A model generated the notes under the pieces. It saw nothing but the letters and a program-made list of their open reading frames with translations, was not told the DNA's origin and made no database searches. This document shows positions 20,497 through 30,794 of a DNA stretch of 30,794 bases, piece after piece. Within the stretch, counting starts at the first letter, position 1. Each line of letters begins with the position of its first letter. This DNA is from Chromera velia (taxonomy: Eukaryota; Sar; Chromeraceae), in NCBI GenBank assembly GCA_018398765.1, contig JAHBMJ010001421.1:1-30794 (forward strand), in the 5' to 3' direction. Made by a program: the position numbers and the translations under genes.

Positions 20497-21358
20497 TTTG
20501 GGTTCCGCACGTGAACTGTTGCCTTCTCAGCGGCAAGAAGATCCTTCACTTGGGCTACGCCTTGCCGAGCAGGTTTGCAAATCGCGAAGCCAAGGAATCG
20601 CGCAGAAGTCCACAGCATGCACCGGTGGCAGCTAGCTGATCGCCTGTCGTCCTCTTCATACGCTGTCTTTGCTCACTGTACACTGCAAGGGTTTCAGCCA
20701 GGACGACTCCCTGGACGAGGTTGTCAAATGCACGTCCAATGTCGTCAATCTTCAATTCTTCACTCAAGCCATCTCAAGCCTCGGTCGTGCATAGCTCGGT
20801 CATGGCTCGCGGTCAATTATAAGGCAGGCAAAATTCGAGTTTTGAGGGCAACTCCGAAATGGCCCGGAAAGCATGAGTTTTGGGTGATGAGAACGGCAAT
20901 ATCGGCTACGAAAACTCGAGTTTTGGGTCAGATCCGAAAACTCGAGTTTTGGGTCGGCGCGACTTCGTCTTCGATCCGTCTCCCAAAAGTTGATCTCCTC
21001 AATCCGGGTGCATGGCCAATGGAGGAAGCGGCTTGAATTTAATGGTCCAGACGTCAACCAAGACATTTTTTCACGAAAATGACGTGTTTAGGCGTAGCTG
21101 TGTCGAAGGGAGTCCAGTCAAGGCGATATTCTCGAAAGACACCGGCTTCATGCGTGACTGTTTAGAATCGACAGGCTGTCTTCGTTCGGAGGGCTGCAGG
21201 ATTACTCCCATGATTTGGTTGGTCGGTTGGCGGTGGACGGGCGTCCACCGGGATATCTGGTAAAAGAAGAAAACAGGAAGAGAGCCTGCGAAGGCAGAGA
21301 GGGACATGAGTGTGTCCCTGCCTTCAATTTACTGACAGAGACAGATCGGAATGCGAAA
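20497..21358. promoter_or_regulatory. Divergent intergenic region, probable bidirectional promoter
   Basis: About 860 bases separate the ATG of the minus-strand hydrolase (20496) from the ATG of the plus-strand membrane-protein gene (21359). It contains repeated AAAACTCGAGTTTT dyads near its middle and no supported coding exon. Shared regulation is inferred from head-to-head layout. Confidence 0.5.
20910..20955. promoter_or_regulatory. Paired palindromic motif GAAAACTCGAGTTTTGGGTC
   Basis: Two identical 20-base copies start at 20910 and 20936 (26-bp spacing), each built on the perfect palindrome AAAACTCGAGTTTT. Degenerate relatives occur at about 20829-20845 (AAATTCGAGTTTTGAGG) and 20872-20885 (CATGAGTTTTGGGT). 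Position in a divergent promoter suggests a dimeric factor site. Confidence 0.55.
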
Positions 21359-23386
21359 ATGGATTGCAGTCTCGGTCTTGGCTCAGCAGAATGTGCCGAG
21401 CATGCAGTGGAGCCCACCTGGTGGCTTTATGAGAGGTTCCCCAATGATTCGGGAATCGCCTGGTTTGTGACTGGGTTGGCCACCTTCATCATCTGCTACG
21501 TCTTGATCAAGATTTTCGTCAGTCTCTGAGTCCACAGGAGCGCTCCGTCTCGCGTCCTGCTTTTCAAACGATGTCTGATTCTCTACCTCGTGTTTTTTTT
21601 ATTCGCTCCGCGTGCATGAACTTCCTTTCTGCGCTTCTCCCCTTCTTCTCTCTATCCTTTTCCTCTCTTTCTATCCTTCTTGCACCCATCCCACCCACCC
21701 ACCCCATCTTCTCTCTCTAACTGGACTCTCTAGTGTCACATGAACGGAGACGATTTTTCGTTGGAATCATTTCTTAAGGTTTCAATCTTTTGCTGTGTGC
21801 GTTCCGTGCGTTCTCTCACTCTTTCTCACTCTGTATCTGTGTCTGTCTATGTATGTGTGTCTGAGTCTGTGTGTGCAGCCGGACACGCTGAAGCGACCCC
21901 TTTTTGAACGGTACGGTGCAGGAGCAGCAGCAGGAGTAGCATGTCTCGTTTCTCTCTTCTCTTCTGTTGTGCTGGCCCATTCTCTTTGTCTCCGTCTCCT
22001 TCTCCGTTTCTCCCAGATAACGGAAGCAAAGGGCGCGCGCAAGCTCTTCATTTTTGTTGGGTACTTGGGTGTTTGCGCTCTCGTCCCCTCTCTGTAAAAA
22101 TTTGAAGCGGGGCCCGTGTCAGTACTGATCCCTTTTTCTTGCGTCAGACAGGGTTGGGCAGGGTGGGCAAGCCAGCCTGAGACAACAGACAGTTGCGTAA
22201 GTATGCACTTGAATGAAGGCACAAAAAGAGAAGGTGCGTGTGTACGCACACAGAAACGAACGAACAAAAACCATTTTGCCTGCGTGCCCCAAACATGGAT
22301 GCATGCATGCAGCATTGGAGGGGCGAGGGTGACTGAGCAGATCGCGATGGGTTCTGTGATGCAGATGAGGAGAAATTCGATCCTCGATCCGAGCACGGAC
22401 CTGGTCGGTCGGTTGGTCTGTGGGTTCATGAAAGAACAATGCATAGTCAGTTAGACACAACGTCTATTCCCGATTCAAACACTGACATCGTTTTGCTTGC
22501 TTCTCCCTTGGCTTCCATTTGGAGACTCTGGAAGGACCGAAAGAGTAAAGAGTCGCAAGAGCGGAGGAAAGGGTGAAAGAGGAATCGTGATCCAGCCGTC
22601 GGTCTCTTTTTCTGGGCAGCCGCCAAACAGAGGGTTTGCTATCAGTCTGCAGTCGGTACGCCAGTCAGTGAGTTCATCAATCAACTGATCAAAGAACATC
22701 TGTTGTTCATCTCTGTTTCCACCCACCCTGTCCTTCACGTTAGTCTCTTCTCATTCGCCTTCTTTCCACCCCTGTCTGAATGAACTTCTCTCTCCTCCCT
22801 TCACTTCTCGGATCTTCTCCCCCCTCTCCCGCCCTGCTTCCCTTCGTGCGTTCCTATTTTTTGTCCCCCACCTTTGCTTCTGTGTATGTCTCTCTGCACT
22901 GAATTCACCGCTTCAGCCGAGGCAAGAGGCCGCCCTCTACCTGTACCTCTATCAGCTGCTCCTGGGTCCCTGGTACGGTCCCCCAAGTGCGGCCCCCAGC
23001 TTCCGAGCTTTCAGGCGACACAGGCGGGAACACGTCGACCATGAAGAATTCTACCGGGGTGGGTGGGCGGATGGGTGGGTCTGCGTGTGTGCCTGGCTCT
23101 AAGATGCGTGCCTGCATGGGGGTGCGTAGATCTTTCTCAGTTGCAACTGACATTTCGGTGGACGAATCAAGAAAAAGCTGTGTACGTGCGTGCATCGTAG
23201 AAACATGCAAAATCTCACTTAACAGTTTGCGTGCGTGCAGCTTAGGTGTTTGGGGTTTGGTTGTTTCTCTCAGTCCCTGGTTCCTGCTGGTCTTCTCCAT
23301 GCATGTTCACTTGTTTGTCTGGATGCTGATCGAACTCGGAACAGAACCAGCGGCATCATTTCCTTCCCACCTGGTAGTCCGCAAAG

Positions 23387-23421
<35 letters not shown>

Positions 23422-24207
23422 GGTGTATGTGTGTGTGGGTGGGTGTATGTGTGTGTGTGTGGGTGTATGTGTGTGTGTGTGCGCGCGCGCGCGTGCAGCT
23501 TTCCGCTCTGCCATTCTGGTCCAAATGTCGTCGTGTGGAGTCTCCAAGGAGATGGTGGAGGAGGTAGCGGGACTCATCGACAGTGAGCAAGAAATTGAAA
23601 AGCAAAAGCAGGTGGGAATCTCTTCAGAATCCAAAGAGGGATGAGAGGACGACACCGCCTTTTGCCTCCCTCTGGCTCCTTCCTTAGTCATGTATCTATC
23701 TGATGTTTGATGGGTGGGTGCACTGCGACAGCTGCGCCTTCGTGGAGCTCAAGCGGCTTTCAGATAAATCTGAGGCCTGAGAGAGGCCGGACTAATCTGG
23801 GCTGAGGACGCGGAGAGGGAATCAATCGCCTCGATCGATCTGGAGTCTCGTGCTCAAGAGAGTGAGTAGCCAGACACGCACATGGGGAGGAAGGAAGTGC
23901 AGACAGAAAGCGACAGTCGTTCGTACTTGTTTGTCTTTGGAGAGGCACAGCTCCTTGTCTCCCCTATCTCTGTCCCTGCCCGTTGTCCTGTCTCTCTGTA
24001 CATCAGTGACAAGCTGCACGAACACGAAGGGACCGGAGAAGAAGGAAGAGCATCACCAGGACAGCAGAGGATCAAAGGAAAAAGGAGGAAGAAAAAAAAA
24101 AACAGAGATTGTTGCATCTCACAGAGATGAAACGGTTGCAGGCGAAAGGAAGAAGGAAACAGGACTGCCAGAGTCTACTTGACTGTATTGAATATCACAA
24201 GGTTTGA
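21359..24207 (+). CDS. Single-pass membrane protein of unknown family, nine exons, 266 residues
   Basis: Exons: 21359-21517, 21879-21935, 22017-22068, 22148-22196, 22313-22403, 22620-22655, 22917-23058, 23499-23611, 24106-24207; all phases join and end in TGA 24205-24207. The first exon encodes a Cys-containing N-terminus and one hydrophobic segment ([20 protein letters not shown], about residues 33-52). Later exons give a basic, partly amphipathic domain: [15 protein letters not shown], then [41 protein letters not shown] and a Lys/Gln-rich end [16 protein letters not shown] recognise no family. The last three junctions are strong because only one phase is open. Exons 2-4 are less sure: donors GTAGCA and GTGTTT are weak and were chosen by phase. 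Exon 1 uses a GTCAGT donor; if unspliced it would be a 56-residue protein. Confidence 0.65.
23389..23497. repeat. (GT)n/(GC)n microsatellite reaching an acceptor
   Basis: About 100 bases of GT repeats with GGGTGTAT interruptions ending in GCGCGC and GTGCAG, the acceptor of exon 8 of the membrane-protein gene at 23497-23498. There is no conventional pyrimidine tract. Confidence 0.95.
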
Positions 24208-25792
24208 ATCCAGAGGAATGGAATGGGAGGTAAAGAAGCAGGGACGAAAGTCACTCAGCGCCGCTTTTCGTTTCTTGCCAGGTTTCTGTCTGCGTGTTTG
24301 CCATACATACTTTCATGCTTGACTTTTCTTTTTTTTTCCCGCAAGGCCGATAAAAGAAACCCAACGGGGAGGTAATACTCAAGGTATGTTCGCCTGGCTG
24401 AAAGATGTGTGGTGCTGCATTGGTACAGAAAAAAAAGTAAAAAAAAGAAGTCAAAAGTTTGTACGCGTGGCAATGAAATCGTCGTGATTTGCATAGATGA
24501 TTTTGTAAATGCATTAAATTGCAAGACTGGAACATCAATTTCTTTGCGCTAGATCCGAAGCAAAAAAAAGAGATTTCATTTGATGAATACATAAGGAATA
24601 TCGTGAAATTGAACGATACATGCATAGATGGAAAAAAGAAAGAACAATTAAGACTTTGCATTTAATTCAAGTTTGTTGGTAGATTATAGTGTAAAGAAAT
24701 CTGTTATGATGATCATGATTAAATAATGATTTGGAGTTAAATCTTAGACCTAGCAACGCGAGTAAACGCGAGTAACTAAGCTACTGACAATTAAGGCTGT
24801 TGGGATAATCCAGGATACACTTTCATTGGGGGGCGGGTGGGAAAGTCTATATGCGAAACAGATTGAACCGACTCAATTCATATAATCAATATAATGAACC
24901 CTTTTTCTAGTCTTTTTTAGACACTCAGCCAGTGTTTTGGAGCCAGTTCTAGGTAAGACTATACACAGAAGCAACACCATCTCCTTCATTTTTTTCTCAT
25001 TGAGATTATAATTAGGATTTATGTTCCAGTTTCCCTAGTGGTTCCCCCGCGGTCCACTGCCAGAGGTAGGCTTATTGTACCTGCGACACGTTGTACGATC
25101 TGTATTCTATATGAATTTAGACAATTAATCAGACAGGCTCATATCGTCGCAACTTCTCTTGCTTTGTTCAACAATATTTTTAAAACTTTATCTTTTGTAT
25201 GCCCCTCTTCTACAGATTTTTTTTTTTGATTAAATTGTGATAATATGTGATGGTTAGGGGTTCGGCCCCGGTATGTGGTAGTATGGTACGTTCTGTAATG
25301 CGGAGGCCCAGTGTGTGGGGGTATATGTATGCGGGCGACGATGCAGCATGCACGGCATTCCAATCTGAGCGTAAATGATAATAATATTGTTTGAGGGCTC
25401 TGTATTAGTGAGATTAATTTTGATTTTTTTTTTTGCGTGCATGCATGCATGCACGCGTCTTCACAAAATAATTTAAATTAGATACAAAATTCGATCGAAT
25501 TATGTATACGTACGTATATATACGCGTGTACGTATGTAAAGACTCGATCATGACTCGATCTCTGCGAAAGTCCGGCACTTCAAGCGCTTCTACACGTGCA
25601 TGCTCAAGATCAAGACCGTGAAGACAATCTCCATTTTACGCCGTTCAATCCGCCAAGACAACAAGAGCAGACAAACTCGCACTTGAAACCGTGTCCCTGA
25701 ATTCAGTTTGTTCGAGTCTCTCCCAAGGACCACCTTTGCACCAGCACTCTTCACGCGTCCCTCCCAGGTCACACACGCCACTCTCATCAGAA
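24208..25792. other. Intergenic region with AT-rich core
   Basis: No supported gene. From about 24520 to 25560 the base composition is strongly A/T-biased, with alternating purine-pyrimidine words (GCATGCATGCATGCATGCACG near 25438, TACGTACGTATATATACG near 25507). The 3' UTR of the membrane-protein gene and the promoter of the secreted-protein gene must lie at the two ends. Confidence 0.6.
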
Positions 25793-28476
25793 ATGCAGGT
25801 GCTTGCCATCCTCTTTGTCCTCGTCGCCTTTGCGACCGGTACGTCTTGCAGAATCCGGTTTGGCACAAGAGGAGGGGATGGGTGTCTTCTTTGTGCCCAA
25901 TGAATGGAACGTCATTTTTTTATACATATGTCCCACGCGCTGTTAAGTCTCTCTCCTCTTGTCTGTGCAGCTTCTCACCACGGCAAGGAGAAGCACTCTC
26001 TGAGAACCTCCAAGAGCGGGTAAGTGAGCGCTCTGCCTCATGGTTGAACGTTCAAAGAGGGCTTTGCGAAGATTGGGGAACAAACCTCTTGGGTCAATCT
26101 TCAACCGATACAGACATGCTCTCTGTATCTGCATTTAATTTTGGATGTATGCACGCCTCGTACTACATGCAGATCTCACAAGGGGCACCACCACAACAAG
26201 GTTGCCTTTGTTGGAGGAAAGAAGGTCCATAAGACATCCTTCGCAGAGACCCAGACCGCTTCTACTGGCACTTCTACTGACACTTCTACTGGCACAGGCA
26301 CAGATGCAGCAACCACCACGAAGGATTCGGGCGCCGCGACTGAGCCCAAGCCGACTGAAGAGAAGAAAACGGAGCCCAAGAAAGACGCAGAGGCTCCTAA
26401 GACCACTCCTCCCGCCACGGCAAACAGAAAGGAGGCAGAGAATAAGGAGAAGGAGGAGAAGTGCGAGAAGCTCGCTGAGGATCTGAAGGCCGCTACTGGT
26501 AGGTGGTGCATGCATGGTTTTTTCCACATACATGTATTTGGTTGTCTTATGATTTCATCAACGAGTGCTTTTCAGGTATTAAGGTGCGCCTCTCAACCAA
26601 CAGGAGTTAACAAGAAAGCTTCCTTAAGTTTTCTTTTCCCTCTTCTTCGCTTGTTTTCCCTTTGGCAGTGCATGAGATTGTGTCTTTCGACTTTCCTTAC
26701 TTCTCCAAATTCTGAAGCCTGACATTGCAATTCCTCGCAGTTGTTGGGCTCAGAATTGAACTTTCCGATACAGCACTCGGCAGATGAAGAACGAAACAGC
26801 ATCCAGCTTCCTTATTCGATTCGAACTCCCTCCCTCCTTTTCTCGGTGTGCAAAGATTTCACATTCCCCACACTGTGATTTACATCCTGTGATCATGCCC
26901 CCTGCTTCTTCCCGTCCCTTCTTTGTTTATTTGCAGAGGATGCAAAGAAAGAGGAGTTGAAGAAGAATCTGAACGATGAGAAGTGTGACGGAAAGACAAA
27001 GGCGTGCAAGAAGGCAGAGGAGGATTTGAAGAAGGCAAAGGACGAGAAGAAAGACAGTAAGTCGACTGATCGATCGATCGATCGATCGATCGATTCAGAC
27101 ACTCACCCAATCGACTTGATCACACCAAGACACTTTTTCGAGATAGTGAATGCATGGCAAACTGTGGCAAGGGAGCGATCTTGAGCTTCTCAGAACGGGA
27201 AAGGTTGTCCAGTCCAAACTTGCGCCTGGCCTTCCCATTTTTCTCCTGTCTTTTCTTCTTCTATTTTCCGTCGTGGTTCCCTCCCAGCCTTCCCCCGCCA
27301 CCCTGCCCTTCGACTCTTAGCCTGTTTGTCTGTCTATTCCTCTGTCACCTATCTCTCTGTTCTGCGTCGTGTGATCATATTCACTTCTCTTCACCCCTTC
27401 CTTTGCTTTCGCTCGCCCATCCCCAATAAATTTTACGGCCTGCTTGGCTGCGCATTCATTACTTAACTTGGCTGGATGTGGTCACAAACCTTCGTGCCCC
27501 CTCCGATAGCGTGGTTCTTCTCTCCCCCTAAGCTCTCATCGATACAGTCTCAATGGGTTTTCTGCGCACTTTTCCTGTCTTCATGATTGATCTGCGTGCT
27601 CCTTCTATTACGAACCTTTGCTGCGAATGCTTCCTCGCTTCCTCCGACAGTCAAGCCAGCAAAGAAAAAATTCAGTCGATCGAGATAAAATTCCTCCCAA
27701 CTTCTTTATTGCCCTTCTTCTACGCGCCTCTCATTCTTCCGACAGTGTTGGCAACCTCGCTTGTTTCCGCTCGCTCTCTCTCTCACTATGCCTCCCTCCT
27801 CCTGTTTCTGTTTGTCTGTCTCTCCGCATGACAAGTGTTTGTCTGCCTTTCTCTCTTTCTATCTTTCTATCTATTCTTTTGCTTGTCTGCCTGCTTGCCT
27901 GCTTGCCTGCTTGTCTCAGTGCCTGTCTGTCTGTCTCCAAGAAGAAAGAAAAAGACAGAAGAGAATGAACAAAGAGAAAAAGGGAAAGAAAAGAAGATAT
28001 AGTCTGTCTCTCTGCCTACTAGCCAGCCTGCCTCTCGGATGATTTGAAGGCTTTGCATATGTATGCCTAGCTGCCTGCCTGCCTGGTTGTTTGCCTTTCC
28101 GTCTGCTTCAAAAAAAATAGTTTTTCTGCCTTCCGCGCCCCTCTCTTTGACCAATTCTCAGGGAGGGAGGCTCTTTTCCTCCATCGGCGTCCGTGTAGCT
28201 TCCGTATCCCCTTCGAGTCTACCGAGCGTCTGCCTGCTCGCTCGCACAGTGTGTTTCTTTCTGCTCCGCGCCCGGCATGTGTGTCATATTGTGTCCTCTT
28301 GTTCTTTTTCCCTGGTTTCATCTCCCATCTCCCTTTGCTTGCTTCCCACCCTCCCCTCCCCTGCAGCAAAGACCCTCGAGGAGACCAAGGACAAGGAGTG
28401 CTCTGGAGGCTGCGCTCTCAAGTCTTCCTTTGCCCTTGTTGCCGTCCTCCTCGCTTTCTGCTTCTCCAGAAATTAA
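25793..28476 (+). CDS. Secreted, probably GPI-anchored protein with symmetric four-Cys helical hairpin, five exons, 216 residues
   Basis: Exons: 25793-25838, 25971-26019, 26173-26498, 26937-27056, 28367-28476; phases join and end at TAA 28474-28476. MQVLAILFVLVAFATA is a signal peptide (likely cut after Ala16). The mature N-terminus is His/Lys-rich (SHHGKEKH, GSHKGHHHNK), then a Ser/Thr/Gly tract from a 12-bp repeat (likely O-glycosylated) and a Pro/Lys/Glu linker. Cys129, 157, 164 and 192 are spaced C-x27-C-x6-C-x27-C in two highly charged helical arms. The C-terminus ECSGGC, then a hydrophobic tail ALKSSFALVAVLLAFCFSRN, looks like a GPI-attachment signal. A surface or cell-wall role is inferred; no named family is recognised. 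Introns 3 and 4 are long and pyrimidine-rich. Confidence 0.85.
26259..26294 (+). repeat. Coding 12-bp minisatellite, three units
   Basis: Three units of CTTCTACTGRCA encode the STGT/STDT tract of the secreted protein. Variation in copy number would change the length of a probable O-glycosylated stalk by four residues. Confidence 0.85.
27068..27094. repeat. (GATC)n self-complementary tetranucleotide repeat
   Basis: Nearly seven GATC units lie 11 bases past the exon 4 donor of the secreted-protein gene. The unit is its own reverse complement, so the RNA can fold on itself beside the splice site. Confidence 0.95.
27885..27940. repeat. (GCCTGCTT)n pyrimidine-rich minisatellite
   Basis: Repeats of TGCCTGCT and TGTCTGTC in the 1.3-kb last intron of the secreted-protein gene, preceded by other CTTT/CTGT-rich text. 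Confidence 0.8.
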
Positions 28477-30335
28477 AGGCCCTCCCCCATCCCGCCGGGA
28501 TCGGGCGATCAGAGACGTACAGGTGCAGAGAGAATGATTACTGTATGGGGAGGGTAAACGAGAAAATGGATCGACAAAATTAGAAGAGAAAAGAAAGGAG
28601 ATGTGCAACGGTAACAATGAAGATAACTTAAGTAAAAACAGTAAAACACAAAACAGAAAAGACAGGCCCATATTCCCTCTCCGCTCCAGCAGCACATTCT
28701 TTCAATTTGGTCTTTTCCTTCCTCAATCAACTGGCTTCCTTCTTCCAATCTTGCATGGAGGATGGCGGTGCTGCAAGGGAAGGGAGGAAGACTGTTTGTG
28801 AAAAAAGAAAAGAAAAGAGACACACGAAACAATGCAAAGGGACAATTGAATCAAAAGGACGGCCCAGAAATGCCGCACCGCCCTTGGAAAAACTTCTACT
28901 GATCTCCCGTGGAAGAAATATAAGATGAATACGGATTCAAACGAAGACGGCAATTCATTTAAAGGCTCTGAATGCAAAACGAGGCGGCATCGCTGCTCGA
29001 TCCCTGTCCCTGTTCTGAACGAGATCGTCACAAACACAATTCAGTGAAAGATGAGCAGGATGATTCAACTGAAGTCTTACTAAACACAACTGAAAATATA
29101 AATTTATGATAGAGTGATTCACACATACATTATAATGATTTACTACTAATAATCAGGCATTAACATGTGCTAGAACATGTGTCCTAGCATATGTGTTAAT
29201 TAACTTTTATTCAATCATATTTTTTGCTAGATTTTGAAAACGAATTTGGGGATAAAAATAAGATATTGTTAGAAGAGTTGTCTTCCAAACTATTTCAAAC
29301 CAATGTCATTATAAGCATAGCTAGCTAAAAAATAATGATCAGGTTTAAATTATGATTATTCAACTAAAATGTGTACGTAATGTGGATAAAAAAATTTTAA
29401 TTGTACTGTGTATATCTGATAATTGTTTAGGTTTTCTTCTAATCAACTAACTTTTTGAATCTAGATTTATTAATTCACATCTATTACATGTTTATTTAAG
29501 CTAAATTGTGTTCCTGCTTGTTGTGCAACGATTCCCTTTTGCATTCGCAGTCAATGCCAGTCATGTCTGATGGTTCTCTTGTGTAACGATCTATAACTTA
29601 ATTTGTTTTCATCCTTTTTGTAATCTTGTCTGGTATACAGCCATTTTGAATTGTTAACTTTATGTAATGAGATTCATAGGTTATATCTCATGTATGGACC
29701 AAAGAATTCTTCTTATGCATTCCCTAGTAGCTGAATGACAAGAAGGTGTTCATACAACTTTATATAAGTTTTTTCGGGGGGGGGGTCTGGTTTATGTACT
29801 ATTATGTACAGCACGTCCCAATACGTCCCAGGATCGTTGTCCCTAGATACTAGGACTCAGTGCGATTATTATTATAGTGCGACATAAGGTGCGGCCTTTT
29901 GATTGCATCCTAGTTGCGAAAAAAGACTACATGAGTTGCGACGAGACGCGACGAGACTGCTGGAGACCGAGGAGACGGCCGGATGGAGACGGCGGAGACG
30001 GCCCCTTTTACTTACCAGGATGTTTCACATGCCTGTTGTTGATACCATTTCATACCGCATGTGACAGAAACCCGCCTGCACAGGCATGCAGTCAAAGAAA
30101 GTGGCCATTTGTACATACTCGGACTGATATGCAGCGTCACCGTCCCCCCCAGGAGATTTCCATACATGTGTGCACTTGGCCGGCATGAGACAACCCGACA
30201 CTACGAGCGCGGGAACAGATCATTCCTTTCCCTGTGCTGAGGAAGTGTAAACAAGTGACAGCCAATCCGATCGATCCCTCAATAGCTCAGAAGGCTGATC
30301 ATCAGCAGTTTGTTTACAGCTACAAAGCAGAAACA
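28477..30335. other. Intergenic region with AT-rich core
   Basis: No supported gene. It starts with the 3' UTR of the secreted-protein gene. From about 29040 to 29870 it is strongly AT-rich, and it becomes GC-richer toward the next gene with a GAGACGGC-repeated stretch near 29960-30002. A CCAAT word at 30262-30266 lies about 70 bases before the monooxygenase ATG. A 103-codon frame at 29877-30188 has no recognisable features. Confidence 0.55.
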
Positions 30336-30504
30336 ATGAGCCTCCCCAAATGGACCCCCTGCCTCATTGTCGGAGGGGGTCCCGTTGGTATGACCGTCTC
30401 CCTTCTCCTTTCCAAGTTGAGAGTGCCCCACACAATTGTCGACAGACGCGACAAGCTCCCAAGTCACCCACAAGCTCATTACATCAGCAACAGAACGATG
30501 GAGG
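30336..30504 (+). CDS. FAD-dependent monooxygenase, first exon (partial)
   Basis: ATG at 30336 opens MSLPKWTPCLIVGGGPVG, then MTVSLLLSKLRVPHTIVDRR, a beta-alpha-beta dinucleotide-binding fold with the GGGPVG glycine motif at about residues 13-18 and an acidic end of strand two (VDRR). The following HPQAHYISNRTME matches the region after the FAD motif in the phenol-hydroxylase/PHBH-like family (commonly HPRA...RTME). These enzymes use FAD and NAD(P)H to hydroxylate aromatic or related substrates; the substrate cannot be told here. The exon ends at about 30504 with donor GTTGGT (phase 1); the next intron runs into (GT)n and off the window. The ATG context AAACAATGA is reasonable. Confidence 0.82.
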
Positions 30505-30673
30505 GTTGGTCTGCTTGCCGGTCGAGAGAACTGAACTTCCGTTTGAAACAGCATGATTGGAGTATCTCTATCTTTGTGCACTCTTGCATTTGCCCGTCTA
30601 TGTCCTCCTCTCTCTGCGTTCCTGTGTGCAGACCTGTATGTACACTTTTGCATATGCTTGCCAATAGTCATAC

Positions 30674-30794
<121 letters not shown>

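Noticed and set aside
20555-20767. Minus-strand frame reading ELKIDDIGRAFDNLVQGV, considered as hydrolase exon 1
   Set aside because: Starts with TTG rather than ATG, has an in-frame stop upstream and no donor in phase; the ATG at 20496 with a GTGAGC donor joins the family text directly.
21012-21263. 83-codon plus-strand frame, considered as an upstream exon of the membrane-protein gene
   Set aside because: Its GTAAAA donor leaves two bases, which does not match any acceptor phase before 21359.
22917-23611. Globin-like domain in the membrane protein ([12 protein letters not shown]...)
   Set aside because: The impression rests on helical, His-containing text only; no conserved globin motif could be placed.
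25245-25285. GGGGTTCGGCCCC hairpin, tested as a tRNA T-arm
   Set aside because: Loop too short and no matching acceptor, D or anticodon stems around it.
27731-28154. Minus-strand Lys/Arg/Gln-rich frames
   Set aside because: Complement of the pyrimidine-rich last intron of the secreted-protein gene.

Overview
This is intron-rich nuclear DNA from a protist-like eukaryote. Genes are split into many short exons with GT-AG introns, spacers are full of microsatellites, and there is no bacterial operon layout. One ankyrin repeat per 99-bp phase-0 exon, a plant/apicomplexan-type alpha/beta-hydrolase and a Ty3-like retroelement would fit a chromerid alveolate such as Chromera velia. That placement is inference; the sequence alone does not prove the species. 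All gene models were spliced by hand from splice sites, reading phase and protein similarity.

Layout. (1) Positions 1 to about 2.66 kb (leader/LTR perhaps to ~3.2 kb), minus strand: the 5' half of an intact-looking LTR retrotransposon. Gag ends in a CCHC knuckle, and Pro-Pol lies in the -1 frame behind a textbook frameshift signal (slippery heptamer, 6-nt spacer, 11-bp hairpin whose loop holds the gag stop). (2) 3.5-4.5 kb: AT-rich spacer. (3) 4496-8702, minus: an eight-exon ankyrin-repeat gene with a 110-bp foldback element in its last intron. (4) 8.7-10.6 kb: spacer with an AT-rich core. (5) 10611-20496, minus: a 17-exon gene for about 1470 residues, a complete Ser-Asp-His hydrolase followed by a ubiquitin-interacting motif and about 1000 residues of low-complexity tail. 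A phase-symmetric 84-bp exon sits inside the catalytic domain. (6) 20497-21358: divergent promoter region with paired AAAACTCGAGTTTT palindromes. (7) 21359-24207, plus: nine-exon, 266-residue single-pass membrane protein of unknown family. (8) 24.2-25.8 kb: AT-rich spacer. (9) 25793-28476, plus: five-exon secreted protein with a likely GPI-anchor signal and a strikingly symmetric C-x27-C-x6-C-x27-C helical hairpin. (10) 28.5-30.3 kb: spacer with an AT-rich core. (11) 30336 onward, plus: first exon of an FAD-dependent monooxygenase, followed by a (GT)n intron that runs off the window.

The genes do not form an obvious pathway. The hydrolase and the membrane-protein gene are head to head and may share a promoter. 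The strongest items for follow-up are the retroelement frameshift signal, the hydrolase cassette exon and UIM, the cysteine-symmetric secreted hairpin, the intronic foldback, and the odd splice sites (a probable GC donor, recurrent GTCAGT donors, acceptors preceded by poly-A, microsatellites abutting exons).
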